Shown here in pieces: positions 52,962 through 61,394 of a stretch of 64,000 bases of DNA. The notes under the pieces were generated by a model. The model was given only the letters and a program-made list of their open reading frames with translations, did not search any database and was not told where the DNA came from. The stretch is from assembly GCF_014646255.1 (NCBI RefSeq), contig NZ_BMNC01000016.1:111509-175508 (forward strand), in the 5' to 3' direction. Made by a program: the position numbers and the translations under genes. Position 1 is the stretch's first letter, and every line of letters starts with the position of its first letter. The DNA comes from Lentzea pudingi (GTDB lineage: Bacteria > Actinomycetota > Actinomycetes > Mycobacteriales > Pseudonocardiaceae).

Positions 52962-53618
52962 CTAGTACCCGAGAGCGCTCTTGATGTCCTGCTCGACGGC
53001 GGCGGTCGTGACGAACAGGAGCTCGTCGCCGCCCTCGAGCGTGTCGTCCGGCTGCGGCACGATGACCCGCCCGCCGCGCAGGATCGTCACCAGGGCGGCG
53101 TCGCGCGGCATCGTCAGCTCCGAGACCGCCCGGCCGGCGAACGGCGTCGACTCGTCGAGCGTGATCTCCACGAGGTTCGCCTGCCCCTGCCGCAACGTCA
53201 TCAGCCGCACGACGTCGCCGATCGTCACGGACTCCTCGACCATCGCGGCGAGGAGCCGTGGCGTCGACACGGCCACGTCGACACCCCACGACTCGGTGAA
53301 GAGCCATTCGTTCGTCGGGTCGTTCACGCGCGCGATGACGCGACGGACCGCGAACTCCGTCTTCGCGAGCAGCGACACCACGAGGTTGACCTTGTCGTCA
53401 CCGGTCGCGGCGATCACCACGTCGCACAGCTGCATGCCCGCGTCCTCCAAAGAGGACAGCTCGCACGCGTCGGCCTGCACCCACTCGGCCTGCTCGACGG
53501 AGTTCGGGTCGAAGTGCGCCCGGTCCCGCTCGATCAGCATCACCTGGTGCCCGTCCGAGACGAGCTCCTGCGCGATGGACCGCCCCACCGCGCCCGCACC
53601 AGCGATCGCGACCCGCAT
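52962..53618 (-). CDS. ceoC: TrkA-type potassium uptake regulator, second
   Basis: A 218-aa KTN/RCK protein: NAD-binding GAGAVG (residues 7-12), IERDRAHFD, AATGDDKVN, and a C-terminal TrkA_C domain (VEITLDESTPFAGRAVSELTMP). It and its upstream neighbour would form the cytoplasmic gating ring of a Trk/Ktr channel, equivalent to Rv2692. Start and stop of the pair share one base. No channel subunit gene is adjacent; the APC permease next to them may be a partner. Confidence 0.9.
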   Translation of the reverse strand: MRVAIAGAGAVGRSIAQELVSDGHQVMLIERDRAHFDPNSVEQAEWVQADACELSSLEDAGMQLCDVVIAATGDDKVNLVVSLLAKTEFAVRRVIARVNDPTNEWLFTESWGVDVAVSTPRLLAAMVEESVTIGDVVRLMTLRQGQANLVEITLDESTPFAGRAVSELTMPRDAALVTILRGGRVIVPQPDDTLEGGDELLFVTTAAVEQDIKSALGY

Positions 53619-54280
53619 CAGCTCTCCTCCGGTGCCTGCAGCGCCGCCGCGGCGACGTCGGTGATCGTGCCGGACAGCGCCGCCACGTAGATGGTGTCGT
53701 CAGCCTGCACGACGGTCGAACGCTCCGGCAGCACACCCGTGCCGAAGCGCATCACGAACGCCACCCGCGCGCCGATCGCCTCCTCGAGCTCGCGCACCGG
53801 CCGCCCGACCCAGGCCTCGTCGACCTCGATCGGCAGCACCGCCACGGTGCCGGACGGGTCGCGCCACGCGGTCGACGCCCCTTCGGGCAACAGCATCCGC
53901 AGGAACCGGTCCGTCGACCACGGCACCGTCGCCACGGTCGGGATGCCCAGGCGCTCGTACACCGCCGCGCGCTTGTGGTCGTAGATCCGCGCGACGACGT
54001 GCTCGACGCCGAACGTCTCGCGCGCGACCCGCGCCGAGATGATGTTCGAGTTGTCGCCGCTGGAGACCGCCGCGAACGCGCCCGCGCGCTCGACACCGGC
54101 CTCGATCAGGACGTTGCGGTCGAAACCGTTGCCGATGACCTGCTGTCCGTGGAAGTCGCTGCCCAGCCTGCGGAACGACTGCGGGTCCTTGTCGATCACG
54201 GCGACCTGGTGGTCGAGTCGCTCCAGAGCCCTGGCCAGGGACGCCCCCACCCGGCCACACCCCATGATCACCACGTGCAC
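53618..54280 (-). CDS. ceoB: TrkA-type potassium uptake regulator, first
   Basis: A 220-aa KTN/RCK protein with NAD-binding GCGRVG (7-12), AVIDKDPQSFRRL, and a TrkA_C domain (PIEVDEAWVGRPVRELEEA). GTG 54280 has GGAGG six bases upstream. Equivalent of Rv2691. Together with the next gene it likely senses nucleotide state and opens a K+ transporter. It is divergent from the APC permease gene across 82 bp. Confidence 0.9.
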   Translation of the reverse strand: MHVVIMGCGRVGASLARALERLDHQVAVIDKDPQSFRRLGSDFHGQQVIGNGFDRNVLIEAGVERAGAFAAVSSGDNSNIISARVARETFGVEHVVARIYDHKRAAVYERLGIPTVATVPWSTDRFLRMLLPEGASTAWRDPSGTVAVLPIEVDEAWVGRPVRELEEAIGARVAFVMRFGTGVLPERSTVVQADDTIYVAALSGTITDVAAAALQAPEES

Positions 54281-54350
54281 GACATGCCTCCTCAGGCGAA
54301 CTCTCCGCAGAACCTACCGAGCATTAGCCCGTCCCGGTGAGCGGACCCCT

Positions 54351-54356
54351 TACGCT
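54351..54356 (+). promoter_or_regulatory. -10 element of the APC permease gene, leaderless
   Basis: TACGCT, six bases before GTG 54363, with no ribosome-binding site in between. Confidence 0.55.
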
Positions 54357-54362
54357 CTGGCC

Positions 54363-56348
54363 GTGTCCAAGCTCGCCACCGCTGCCAAACGCCTCCTGGT
54401 CGGACGGCCGTTCCGCAGTGATCGCCTCGCGCACACCCTGCTGCCCAAACGCATCGCCCTCCCCGTGTTCGCCTCCGACGCCATGTCGTCGGTCGCGTAC
54501 GCGCCGGAGGAGATCTTCCTGATGCTGTCGGTGGCCGGCCTGAGCGCCTACGCCATGGCGCCGTGGGTGGGGGTCGCGGTCGTCGTGGTGATGCTCACCG
54601 TGGTCGCCAGCTACCGGCAGAACGTGCACGCCTACCCGTCCGGCGGCGGCGACTACGAGGTCGCGACGGTCAACCTGGGGCGCAGAGCGGGGCTCACCGT
54701 GGCGAGCGCCCTGCTCGTCGACTACATCCTCACGGTCGCGGTGTCGATCTCGGCGGCGGCGGCGAACATCGGCTCCGCGATCCCGTTCGTCGCGACCCAC
54801 AAGGCGGAGTTCGCCGTCGCGGCCATCGTGCTGCTCACGGCGGTGAACCTGCGCGGCATCCGCGAGTCCGGCAGCGCGTTCGCCGTCCCCGTCTACGCGT
54901 TCATGATCGGCGTCTTCGGCCTGATCGGCTACGGCCTGTTCCGCGGCCTGGTGATGGGCGACGACATGCGCGCCGAGAGCTCGGGCCTGGAGATCCACGC
55001 CGAGTCCGACCACCTGATGGGGCTCGCGTTCGTGTTCCTGGTGCTGCGTGCGTTCTCATCGGGCTGTGCGGCGCTCACGGGCGTCGAAGCGATCAGCAAC
55101 GGCGTGCCCGCGTTCCGCAAGCCCAAGTCCCGCAACGCCGCGACGACGCTGCTGCTGATGGGCGGCATCTCCGTGGTCATGCTGATGGGCCTGATCGTCC
55201 TCGCCCAGCTGACCGACGTGCGGGTGGCCGAGTTCCCCAAGCAGCAGATCACCAACGCGCCCGAGGGCTACGAGCAGAAGACGATGGTCGCGCAGATCGC
55301 GCACGCCGTGTTCGACAACTTCCCGCCCGGCTTCTACTTCATCGCCGGCGTCACCGCGCTGATCCTCGTGCTCGCCGCGAACACCGCGTTCAACGGCTTC
55401 CCGGTGCTCGGCTCGATCCTCGCCCAGGACCGTTACCTGCCGCGTCAGCTGCACACCCGCGGCGACCGCCTGGCGTTCTCGAACGGCATCGTGTTCCTCG
55501 CCGGGTTCGCGGTCGTGCTGGTGATCGCGTTCGACGCCGAGGTCACCCGGCTGATCCAGCTCTACATCGTCGGCGTGTTCGTGTCGTTCACGCTCAGCCA
55601 GCTCGGCATGATCAAGCACTGGCAGCGGCTGCTCAAGACCGAGGCCGACCCGCAGGCGCGCACCAGGATGCGCCGCTCGCAGGCGATCAACACGTTCGGC
55701 CTGGCGCTGACCGCGACCGTGCTGATCATCGTGCTGATCACCAAGTTCACCAAGGGCGCGTGGATCGCCATCGCCGCGATGGCCGCCATCTATGCGTTGA
55801 TGACCGCGATCCGCAAGCACTACGACACCGTCGCCGAGGAGCTGCGCAAGCAGGAGCGCGTGCGCACGATGCCGGCGCGCAACCACTGCATGGTGCTGGT
55901 GTCCAAACTGCACATGCCGACGCTGCGCGCGTTGTCCTACGCGAAGGCCACACGCCCGGACGTGCTGGAGGCCGTCACGGTCAACGTCGACGACGGCGAC
56001 ACCCGCAGGCTCGTGCAGGAGTGGGAGAAGGAGAACTTCAAGATCCCGCTCAAGGTGATCGAGTCGCCCTACCGGGAGATCACCAAGCCCGTTCTCGACT
56101 ACGTCAAGAGAGTCAGGACGGACAACCCGCGCGACGTTGTTACGGTGTTCATCCCCGAGTACGTCGTCGGCCACTGGTGGGAGCAGCTGCTGCACAACCA
56201 GAGCGCGTTGCGGCTCAAGGGAAGGCTGCTTTTCCAGCCGGGTGTGATGGTGACCAGCGTGCCGTGGCAGCTGGAGTCCTCGGTGAAGGTCAAGGACAAG
56301 GACGTCATCGCGCCCGGCGCTGTCCGAAGGGGACTTGACGACCGATGA
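54363..56348 (+). CDS. APC-superfamily permease (KUP/YggT-like potassium or amino-acid transporter)
   Basis: A 661-aa protein: about 12 membrane segments from FASDAMSSVAYAPEEIF to ITKFTKG, then a soluble C-terminal domain of about 170 residues. Blocks SGGGDYEVATVNLG, FSSGCAALTGVEAISNGVP and LAANTAFNGFPVLGSILAQD are typical of the large APC transporters of which KimA, a K+ transporter, is one. Its place beside two TrkA-type regulators makes K+ a reasonable guess. Equivalent of Rv2690c. The frame is open upstream, but GTG 54363 has a leaderless promoter. Confidence 0.88.
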   Translation: MSKLATAAKRLLVGRPFRSDRLAHTLLPKRIALPVFASDAMSSVAYAPEEIFLMLSVAGLSAYAMAPWVGVAVVVVMLTVVASYRQNVHAYPSGGGDYEVATVNLGRRAGLTVASALLVDYILTVAVSISAAAANIGSAIPFVATHKAEFAVAAIVLLTAVNLRGIRESGSAFAVPVYAFMIGVFGLIGYGLFRGLVMGDDMRAESSGLEIHAESDHLMGLAFVFLVLRAFSSGCAALTGVEAISNGVPAFRKPKSRNAATTLLLMGGISVVMLMGLIVLAQLTDVRVAEFPKQQITNAPEGYEQKTMVAQIAHAVFDNFPPGFYFIAGVTALILVLAANTAFNGFPVLGSILAQDRYLPRQLHTRGDRLAFSNGIVFLAGFAVVLVIAFDAEVTRLIQLYIVGVFVSFTLSQLGMIKHWQRLLKTEADPQARTRMRRSQAINTFGLALTATVLIIVLITKFTKGAWIAIAAMAAIYALMTAIRKHYDTVAEELRKQERVRTMPARNHCMVLVSKLHMPTLRALSYAKATRPDVLEAVTVNVDDGDTRRLVQEWEKENFKIPLKVIESPYREITKPVLDYVKRVRTDNPRDVVTVFIPEYVVGHWWEQLLHNQSALRLKGRLLFQPGVMVTSVPWQLESSVKVKDKDVIAPGAVRRGLDDR

Positions 56349-57550
56349 GCACGACCAAGGAAGACTGGACCGGACGCAGGTTCGAGGTCGAGGTGGGACC
56401 CGTCGCACACGGCGGGCACTTCGTCGCACGGCACGAGGGCCGCGTTCTGTTCGTGCGTCATGCGCTGCCGGGCGAACGAGTTGTGGCGTCGGTGTACGAG
56501 GACAACGGTGGCTCGTTCTGCCGTGCGGACGCCGTGGAGATCCTGCAGGCGTCACCCGACCGGGTCGAGGCGCCGTGCCCGTTCAGCGGACCCGGGATGT
56601 GTGGCGGCTGCGACTTCCAGCACGTCTCGTGGGACGCGCAACGGGAGCTGAAGGCCCAGGTCGTGCACGAGCAGCTGGCGAGGCTCGGCAAGATCGAACG
56701 CGATGTCGTCGTCGAGGCGCTGCCGGGCGGCCCGCTGGAGTGGCGGACCCGCATCCGGATGGCCGTCGACCGGGACGGAACGCCCGGTTTCCGCGGTCTG
56801 CGTTCCCACGATGTGATCCCGATCGACCACTGCGTGATCAGCCGGCCGGGCATGGTCGAGGCGGTGGCCGACCGAAAGTGGCGGGCCCAGGAGCTCACGA
56901 TCGTCCAGGACGGTGACGGCAACCGTCATGTGGGTGAGGTGCGCGGCCGACACACCGCGCGACGCGCCGGGACCGGTACGGCCGTCGAGACCGCCGCCCA
57001 CCGAAAGTGGCGAATCTCCGCGGAGGGTTTCTGGCAGGTCCACCCGGCCGCCGCGGACACCTTCGCGTCCGTCGTGGGGGAGTGGGCCGCGGCCGAGCCG
57101 GGGCAACGCGCGTGGGACCTCTACGGCGGCGCGGGGCTCTTCGCGTCCGTGCTCGGCCGGCAGGTCGGCGAAGGCGGATCCGTGCTGGTCGTGGAGTCTT
57201 TCCCCGGTGCCGTGGAGGACGGCCGGCGCAACCTCCGCCGCATGTCCCAGGTCGAGTGGGTGGCCGACAAGGTCGAACGCGCCGTGACGCGCCGGCTGCC
57301 CGTGGAAGACCCTCACGTCGTGGTGCTCGACCCCCCTCGCAAGGGTGCGGGCAAGGTCGTTGTGGCTGAAGTCGCACGACGCCGTCCGCAGCGCGTCGTC
57401 TACGTCGCCTGCGACCCCGCCGCACTGGCCCGCGACCTGGCCGAATTCACAGTTCAGGGGTACCGGCTCGCCGAGCTGCGGGCGTTCGACGCGTTCCCGA
57501 TGACACATCACGTGGAGTGCATCGCCCTGCTCGTGCCTGAGACGAGCTGA
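56345..57550 (+). CDS. TrmA/RlmD-type 5-methyluridine RNA methyltransferase
   Basis: A 401-aa enzyme: N-terminal TRAM domain (residues 10-65), an iron-sulfur cysteine cluster C78, C86, C89 (CPFSGPGMCGGC) with a fourth near IDHC, and a SAM domain (DLYGGAGLFA) with VVLDPPRKG and the catalytic nucleophile in YVACDPAAL; HHVECIALL holds the general base. It methylates C5 of uridine in tRNA or rRNA; which one is not clear. It overlaps the APC gene stop (ATGA). Equivalent of Rv2689c. Confidence 0.9.
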   Translation: MSTTKEDWTGRRFEVEVGPVAHGGHFVARHEGRVLFVRHALPGERVVASVYEDNGGSFCRADAVEILQASPDRVEAPCPFSGPGMCGGCDFQHVSWDAQRELKAQVVHEQLARLGKIERDVVVEALPGGPLEWRTRIRMAVDRDGTPGFRGLRSHDVIPIDHCVISRPGMVEAVADRKWRAQELTIVQDGDGNRHVGEVRGRHTARRAGTGTAVETAAHRKWRISAEGFWQVHPAAADTFASVVGEWAAAEPGQRAWDLYGGAGLFASVLGRQVGEGGSVLVVESFPGAVEDGRRNLRRMSQVEWVADKVERAVTRRLPVEDPHVVVLDPPRKGAGKVVVAEVARRRPQRVVYVACDPAALARDLAEFTVQGYRLAELRAFDAFPMTHHVECIALLVPETS

Positions 57551-57574
57551 GGCAGCGTCTCAGTCGCGTCTCCG

Positions 57575-57580
57575 TAGACT
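57575..57580 (+). promoter_or_regulatory. Possible -10 element of dxs
   Basis: TAGACT, 33 bases before the dxs start, just beyond a small stem (57539-57561, GAGAC...GTCTC with inner GCTG/CAGC) that overlaps the end of the methyltransferase gene. There is no clear -35 element. Confidence 0.4.
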
Positions 57581-57612
57581 GAGCCGAAGTCTTCAGGAGT
57601 GAGGTGGGCGTG

Positions 57613-59517
57613 GTGACCCTGCTGGAGTCCGTGCACGGACCAGCTGATCTGAAACGGATGGACGAGGCGCAGCTGTCGCAGCTGTGCGAGGAGATCCGGC
57701 GTTTCCTGGTCGACAAGGTGTCCAAGACGGGCGGGCACCTGGGCCCGAACCTGGGTGTCGTCGAACTGACCGTGGCACTGCACCGGGTCTTCGACTCGCC
57801 GCAGGACCCGATCGTGTTCGACACCGGTCACCAGTCGTACGTTCACAAGATCGTCACGGGCCGCCGCGACGGCTTCGACAAGCTCCGCCAGCGCGGCGGC
57901 ATGTCGGGCTACCCGTCGCGGTCGGAGTCCGAGCACGACGTGCAGGAGAGCTCGCACGCCTCGACGGCGCTGTCCTACGCGGACGGCCTGGCGAAGGCGA
58001 AGCAGATCAACGGCGCCCACGGTCACGTGGTCGCGGTGGTCGGCGACGGCGCGCTCACCGGCGGCATGTGCTGGGAGGCGTTGAACAACATCGCGGCGGA
58101 CAAGAACCGTCCGGTCGTGATCGTCGTCAACGACAACGGCCGCTCGTACTCGCCGACGATCGGTGGTCTCGCTGACCACCTGTCGTCGCTGCGGCTGCGT
58201 CCCGGCTACGAGCGCGTGCTGGAGAAGGGCAAGAGCGTCCTCGAGCAGACGCCGTTCTTCGGCAAGCCGCTCTACGCCGCCCTGCACGCCGCCAAGCGCG
58301 GCATCAAGGACGCGCTCGCGCCGCAGGCGATGTTCGAGGACCTAGGCCTCAAGTACATCGGCCCGGTCGACGGCCACGACCTGGCGACGCTGGAGTCCGC
58401 ACTGCAGCGCGCGAAGTCGTTCGGCGGCCCGGTGATCGTGCACGCGGTGACCCGCAAGGGCATGGGGTTCGCGCCGGCCGAGAACCACGAGGCCGACCAG
58501 ATGCACGCCACGGGCATCATCGACCCGATCACCGGCGAGGACGTCAAGCCGTCCAAGCGCACCTGGACGCACGTGTTCTCCGACGCGCTGGTGGACGTCG
58601 GCCGTGAGCGCTCCGACGTCTTGGCGATCACCGCCGCGATGCAGGGACCGACCGGCCTCAACGCGTTCGCCAAGGCGTTCCCGGAGCGGTTCTTCGACGT
58701 CGGCATCGCCGAACAGCACGCGCTGACCTCCGCCGCCGGTCTGGCGATCGGTGGCCTGCACCCCGTCGTGGCCGTCTACGCGACGTTCCTCAACAGGGCG
58801 TTCGACCAGCTGCTGATGGACGTGGCGCTGCACAAGCAGGGCGTCACGGTCGTGCTGGACCGCGCCGGCGTCACCGGCCCGGACGGCGCGTCGCACCACG
58901 GCATGTGGGACATGTCGATCCTCGGCGTCATCCCCGGCGTGCACGTGGCGGCGCCGCGTGACGCCGGAACGCTCGTCGAGGAGCTGCGCGAGGCCGTGGC
59001 GATCTCGGACGCGCCGTCGGTCATCCGCTACCCGAAGGCCTCGGTCGGCCCAGACCTGCCCGCGTTGGAGCGCGTGGGTTCCGTGGACGTGCTTCGGCGG
59101 TCGGGCAACGACGTGCTGCTGGTGACGGTCGGCGCGTTGGGTGAGCTTGGTCTCGAAGCCGCGCAACGGCTGGAGGACCAGGGCATCGGCGTGACGGTCG
59201 TCGACCCGCGGTGGATCTACCCGATGTCGTCCGACCTCGTGGAGATGGCCGCGTCGCACAAGCTCGTGGTCACGGTCGAGGACGGGGGCCGCCACGGTGG
59301 CTTCGGTTCGTCGTTCGCGGCCGCACTGCGCGACGCCGACGTCGACGTGCCGTTGCGGGACATCGCGATCCCGCAGCAGTTCCACGACCACGGAGAGCGT
59401 GGCGAGGTGCTGGCGTTGTGCGGCATCACCGCGCAGGACGTCGCACGGCGCGTGACGGAGTGGGCCGCTCGCCTGGAGTGCCTGCCCGTCGAAATTGACG
59501 AGCACGTCGAGAAGTAG
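57613..59517 (+). CDS. dxs: 1-deoxy-D-xylulose-5-phosphate synthase
   Basis: A 634-aa thiamine-diphosphate enzyme, the first step of the MEP isoprenoid pathway (pyruvate plus glyceraldehyde 3-phosphate). Motifs: GGHLGPNLG, TDP-binding GDGALTGGMCWEALNN, then the transketolase-like Pyr domain (DRAGVTGPDGASHHG) and C-terminal domain. GTG 57613 (TLLESVHGPADLKR) has GAGG eight bases upstream and matches the family N-terminus better than GTG 57604. Equivalent of Rv2682c. Confidence 0.95.
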   Translation: MTLLESVHGPADLKRMDEAQLSQLCEEIRRFLVDKVSKTGGHLGPNLGVVELTVALHRVFDSPQDPIVFDTGHQSYVHKIVTGRRDGFDKLRQRGGMSGYPSRSESEHDVQESSHASTALSYADGLAKAKQINGAHGHVVAVVGDGALTGGMCWEALNNIAADKNRPVVIVVNDNGRSYSPTIGGLADHLSSLRLRPGYERVLEKGKSVLEQTPFFGKPLYAALHAAKRGIKDALAPQAMFEDLGLKYIGPVDGHDLATLESALQRAKSFGGPVIVHAVTRKGMGFAPAENHEADQMHATGIIDPITGEDVKPSKRTWTHVFSDALVDVGRERSDVLAITAAMQGPTGLNAFAKAFPERFFDVGIAEQHALTSAAGLAIGGLHPVVAVYATFLNRAFDQLLMDVALHKQGVTVVLDRAGVTGPDGASHHGMWDMSILGVIPGVHVAAPRDAGTLVEELREAVAISDAPSVIRYPKASVGPDLPALERVGSVDVLRRSGNDVLLVTVGALGELGLEAAQRLEDQGIGVTVVDPRWIYPMSSDLVEMAASHKLVVTVEDGGRHGGFGSSFAAALRDADVDVPLRDIAIPQQFHDHGERGEVLALCGITAQDVARRVTEWAARLECLPVEIDEHVEK

Positions 59518-59600
59518 GTCGGTTAACCTCCCCTCACGCCCGCTTTTTTGCGGCCCGGCAGGTCTCCCTCGTCCGGGTCCCGCGATCGAGGCGGGTGTTG

Positions 59601-59720
59601 GGTGCCTTAGAAGCATCAGGTTCGATCCCTGAAACCACGACCCCGGTCGCACACGGGGGCAACGAGCTCTGCGAGTCCCTTGTGGACTCCCGTTCCTTGC
59701 CTCGCCGACCGGGGTCGTGG
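59601..59720 (+). other. Highly structured leader element upstream of the SPFH-like gene
   Basis: A perfect 15-bp helix, CCACGACCCCGGTCG (59635-59649) with CGACCGGGGTCGTGG (59706-59720), encloses two nested helices: GGGGCAA/TTGCCTC (59656-59662 with 59697-59703) and GAGTCC/GGACTC (59673-59678 with 59684-59689). Just upstream is a T-arm-like hairpin (TCAGG-TTCGATC-CCTGA, 59616-59632) and an overlapping anticodon-arm-like hairpin (59601-59617). It lies between dxs and the SPFH-like gene, ending 23 bases before its start, and is a candidate riboswitch, small RNA or RNA thermometer. Confidence 0.6.
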
Positions 59721-59743
59721 CCTGTAAGGACGTGAGGGAAGTC

Positions 59744-60382
59744 GTGAAGAAGACGTTGTACCCGTGGGAGCGGGGTGTCCGGTTCGACCACGGCACGCTG
59801 ATGGGTGAGCTCGGTCCCGGACGTCATCGGATGCGGCTGCGCTCTGTGCTGCACCGCGTCGACATCCGCCCACGCACCATGACCCCGGCAGCTCAGGACG
59901 TACCGACCGCTGATGGCGTCTTGGTCCGTGTGACCGTTGTGGTCCGGTGGGCCGTGACGTCGGCGACCAAGTTCGTGGTGGAGTCGGCAGCTCCTGAGGA
60001 TGAGCTCTACACGGCTGTGCAACTGGCGTTGCGCGGTGCGGTGGTCACGCGCGCACACTCCGCCGTTGATCCCGAGCGTGAGGCCATCTCGGCCGAGGTG
60101 CTGGCTGCCGTGACGGAGCGTGCCGCTGATCTCGGCATTTCCGTTGCCGAGGTCGCTGTGCGCGACGTCGTGATGCCCGGTGAGTTGCGCCGGGCGGCGC
60201 TGGCCGAACTGGTGGCGGCGTCCGAGGGACGTGCGGCGCTGGAGCGGGCACGCGGTGAGACGGCGGCGCTGCGGTCGTTGCTGAACGCGGCACGGCTCGC
60301 CGAGGAGCACCCGGCGTTGCTGGAGCTCCGGGCACTGCAGACCGCCTCGACCGTCGTGGTGGAACGGGCTAAGCGAGCCTGA
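59744..60382 (+). CDS. SPFH/Band-7-like protein, 212 aa
   Basis: The frame opens upstream inside the structured element, but GTG 59744 follows GAGGGA by four bases and starts MKKTLYPWERGVRFDHG. LHRVDIRPRTMTPAAQDVPTADGVLVRVTVVVRW and EDELYTAVQLALRGAVV are SPFH (stomatin-like) patterns; a coiled-coil Ala/Glu/Arg-rich C-terminus follows. There is no clear N-terminal membrane hairpin, unlike typical stomatins, so it may be soluble or peripherally bound. It overlaps the convergent P450 gene by 14 nt. Confidence 0.75.
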   Translation: MKKTLYPWERGVRFDHGTLMGELGPGRHRMRLRSVLHRVDIRPRTMTPAAQDVPTADGVLVRVTVVVRWAVTSATKFVVESAAPEDELYTAVQLALRGAVVTRAHSAVDPEREAISAEVLAAVTERAADLGISVAEVAVRDVVMPGELRRAALAELVAASEGRAALERARGETAALRSLLNAARLAEEHPALLELRALQTASTVVVERAKRA

Positions 60383-61328
60383 CCGGCAACGCGTCCAGCC
60401 TGCTGCCCATGATCCCGCCCGGTGAGCTGTGGGTCAGCGGTGCGGTGACGCGGGCGTCGGGCCAGACCTCCTGGAACGCCTCGGCCAGGGCTTCGAGTTC
60501 GAGCTGGGCGAGCTGCGCGCCGATGCAGAAGTGCGGGCCGTGGCCGAACACGAGGTCCGGGACGCGGGTCAGGTCGACGAGCACGGGGGAGCCCTCGGGC
60601 AGCTCGGTGCCCGCGACCTGGACTGCGGTGGTCGTGAAGCGCCACAACGTGAACGGCGCCGGGGGATGCTCCCGCAGCGTCTCGCGGACCAGGTCGTCCG
60701 GTGTTCCGCCGCGGTCGATCAGGCGCGCGAGCAGGAAGCCCGCGGCCAGGTCGGTGGTGAGCTGGCCCGCGAACAGGATCGTGAAGATCTGGTAGTGCAG
60801 GTCCTGCTCCGTGCTGCCGTCCGGCATGCGCAGCTCGGCGGTCGCCTGCGAGGCCAGGCGGGCGAACCCGCCCATGGCCGCAGGGACGTGGGCCGGGTAG
60901 TCGACGTGCATCAGGCGGCACGCGTCCATCGCGAGATCGACCTCGTGCGCCGGGATGCCGAGCAGTTCGCAGAGGACGGTCAGCGGATAGCGGGTCGTGA
61001 AGTCCTCGACCAGATCGGCCTCCTCGGGCAATGCCCTGAGCAGCTCCTCGGCGATGGCACGCATGCGCGGGTAGTAGGCGCGCATGCGAGCCGCGCTGAA
61101 GAGTGGCGCGAAAGCCTTGCGCAGCCGTGCGTGCGGCTCGCCGTCGAGCGTGGTGACCGACATCTGCTCGGCCGCGGTGGGTTCGAGGCCGGCGGTGTGG
61201 GCGTTCCACCCGGCCGGCGCAAGGGCGGGGTCCTTGGCGAAACGGCCGTCCGTCAGCACGGCACTGGCCAGATCGGCGTCGGTGACCACCCAGACGGGAT
61301 GGTCGTACATCGAGATTTGCTGCATCAC
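60369..61328 (-). CDS. Unusually short cytochrome P450, 319 aa
   Basis: A P450 with I-helix AGQLTTD, the K-helix ETLR (ExxR) and the heme loop FGHGPHFCIG with the Cys ligand. At 319 residues it is about 80 shorter than usual. The N-terminus begins at the WVVTDADLASAVL strand, and the stretch between VLV and DLTR lacks the usual 20-25 residues (ANRDP...FD). Both look like in-frame losses, with no broken frame. GTG 61328 lies six bases after TAGATT, so the mRNA should be leaderless. It may be a reduced enzyme, a sensor or decaying; the substrate is unknown. Confidence 0.82.
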   Translation of the reverse strand: MMQQISMYDHPVWVVTDADLASAVLTDGRFAKDPALAPAGWNAHTAGLEPTAAEQMSVTTLDGEPHARLRKAFAPLFSAARMRAYYPRMRAIAEELLRALPEEADLVEDFTTRYPLTVLCELLGIPAHEVDLAMDACRLMHVDYPAHVPAAMGGFARLASQATAELRMPDGSTEQDLHYQIFTILFAGQLTTDLAAGFLLARLIDRGGTPDDLVRETLREHPPAPFTLWRFTTTAVQVAGTELPEGSPVLVDLTRVPDLVFGHGPHFCIGAQLAQLELEALAEAFQEVWPDARVTAPLTHSSPGGIMGSRLDALPVRLA

Positions 61329-61332
61329 GCAG
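61320..61332. promoter_or_regulatory. MarR box 1, over the P450 start
   Basis: CTGCATCACGCAG, matching CTGYRT-N-AYGCAG. It covers the P450 start codon at 61328 and the expected transcription start. Confidence 0.6.
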
Positions 61333-61334
61333 TG

Positions 61335-61350
61335 AATCTAGCACTAGATT
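61335..61350. promoter_or_regulatory. Shared divergent -10 palindrome
   Basis: AATCTAG-CA-CTAGATT, a perfect 16-bp dyad. TAGATT on the minus strand (61340-61335) is the -10 element of the P450 gene, six bases before its GTG. The plus-strand TAGATT (61345-61350) can serve marR with a start near 61357. Confidence 0.6.
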
Positions 61351-61351
61351 A

Positions 61352-61364
61352 CTGCGTAACGCAG
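61352..61364. promoter_or_regulatory. MarR box 2
   Basis: CTGCGTAACGCAG, two perfect 6-bp arms around one base; the best of the three boxes. It covers the predicted marR transcription start. Confidence 0.6.
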
Positions 61365-61367
61365 CGA

Positions 61368-61380
61368 CTGTGTAATGCAG
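61368..61380. promoter_or_regulatory. MarR box 3
   Basis: CTGTGTAATGCAG, 16 bases downstream of box 2 and 14 bases before the marR ATG. Confidence 0.55.
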
Positions 61381-61394
61381 TAGGCTGACGTGCC

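Noticed and set aside
59573..59650. A possible tRNA with a T-arm-like and an anticodon-arm-like hairpin
   Set aside because: The two arms overlap by two bases, there is no variable loop, no acceptor pairing to CGTGGTT upstream and no D-arm. The T-arm-like stem is better explained as part of the structured leader.
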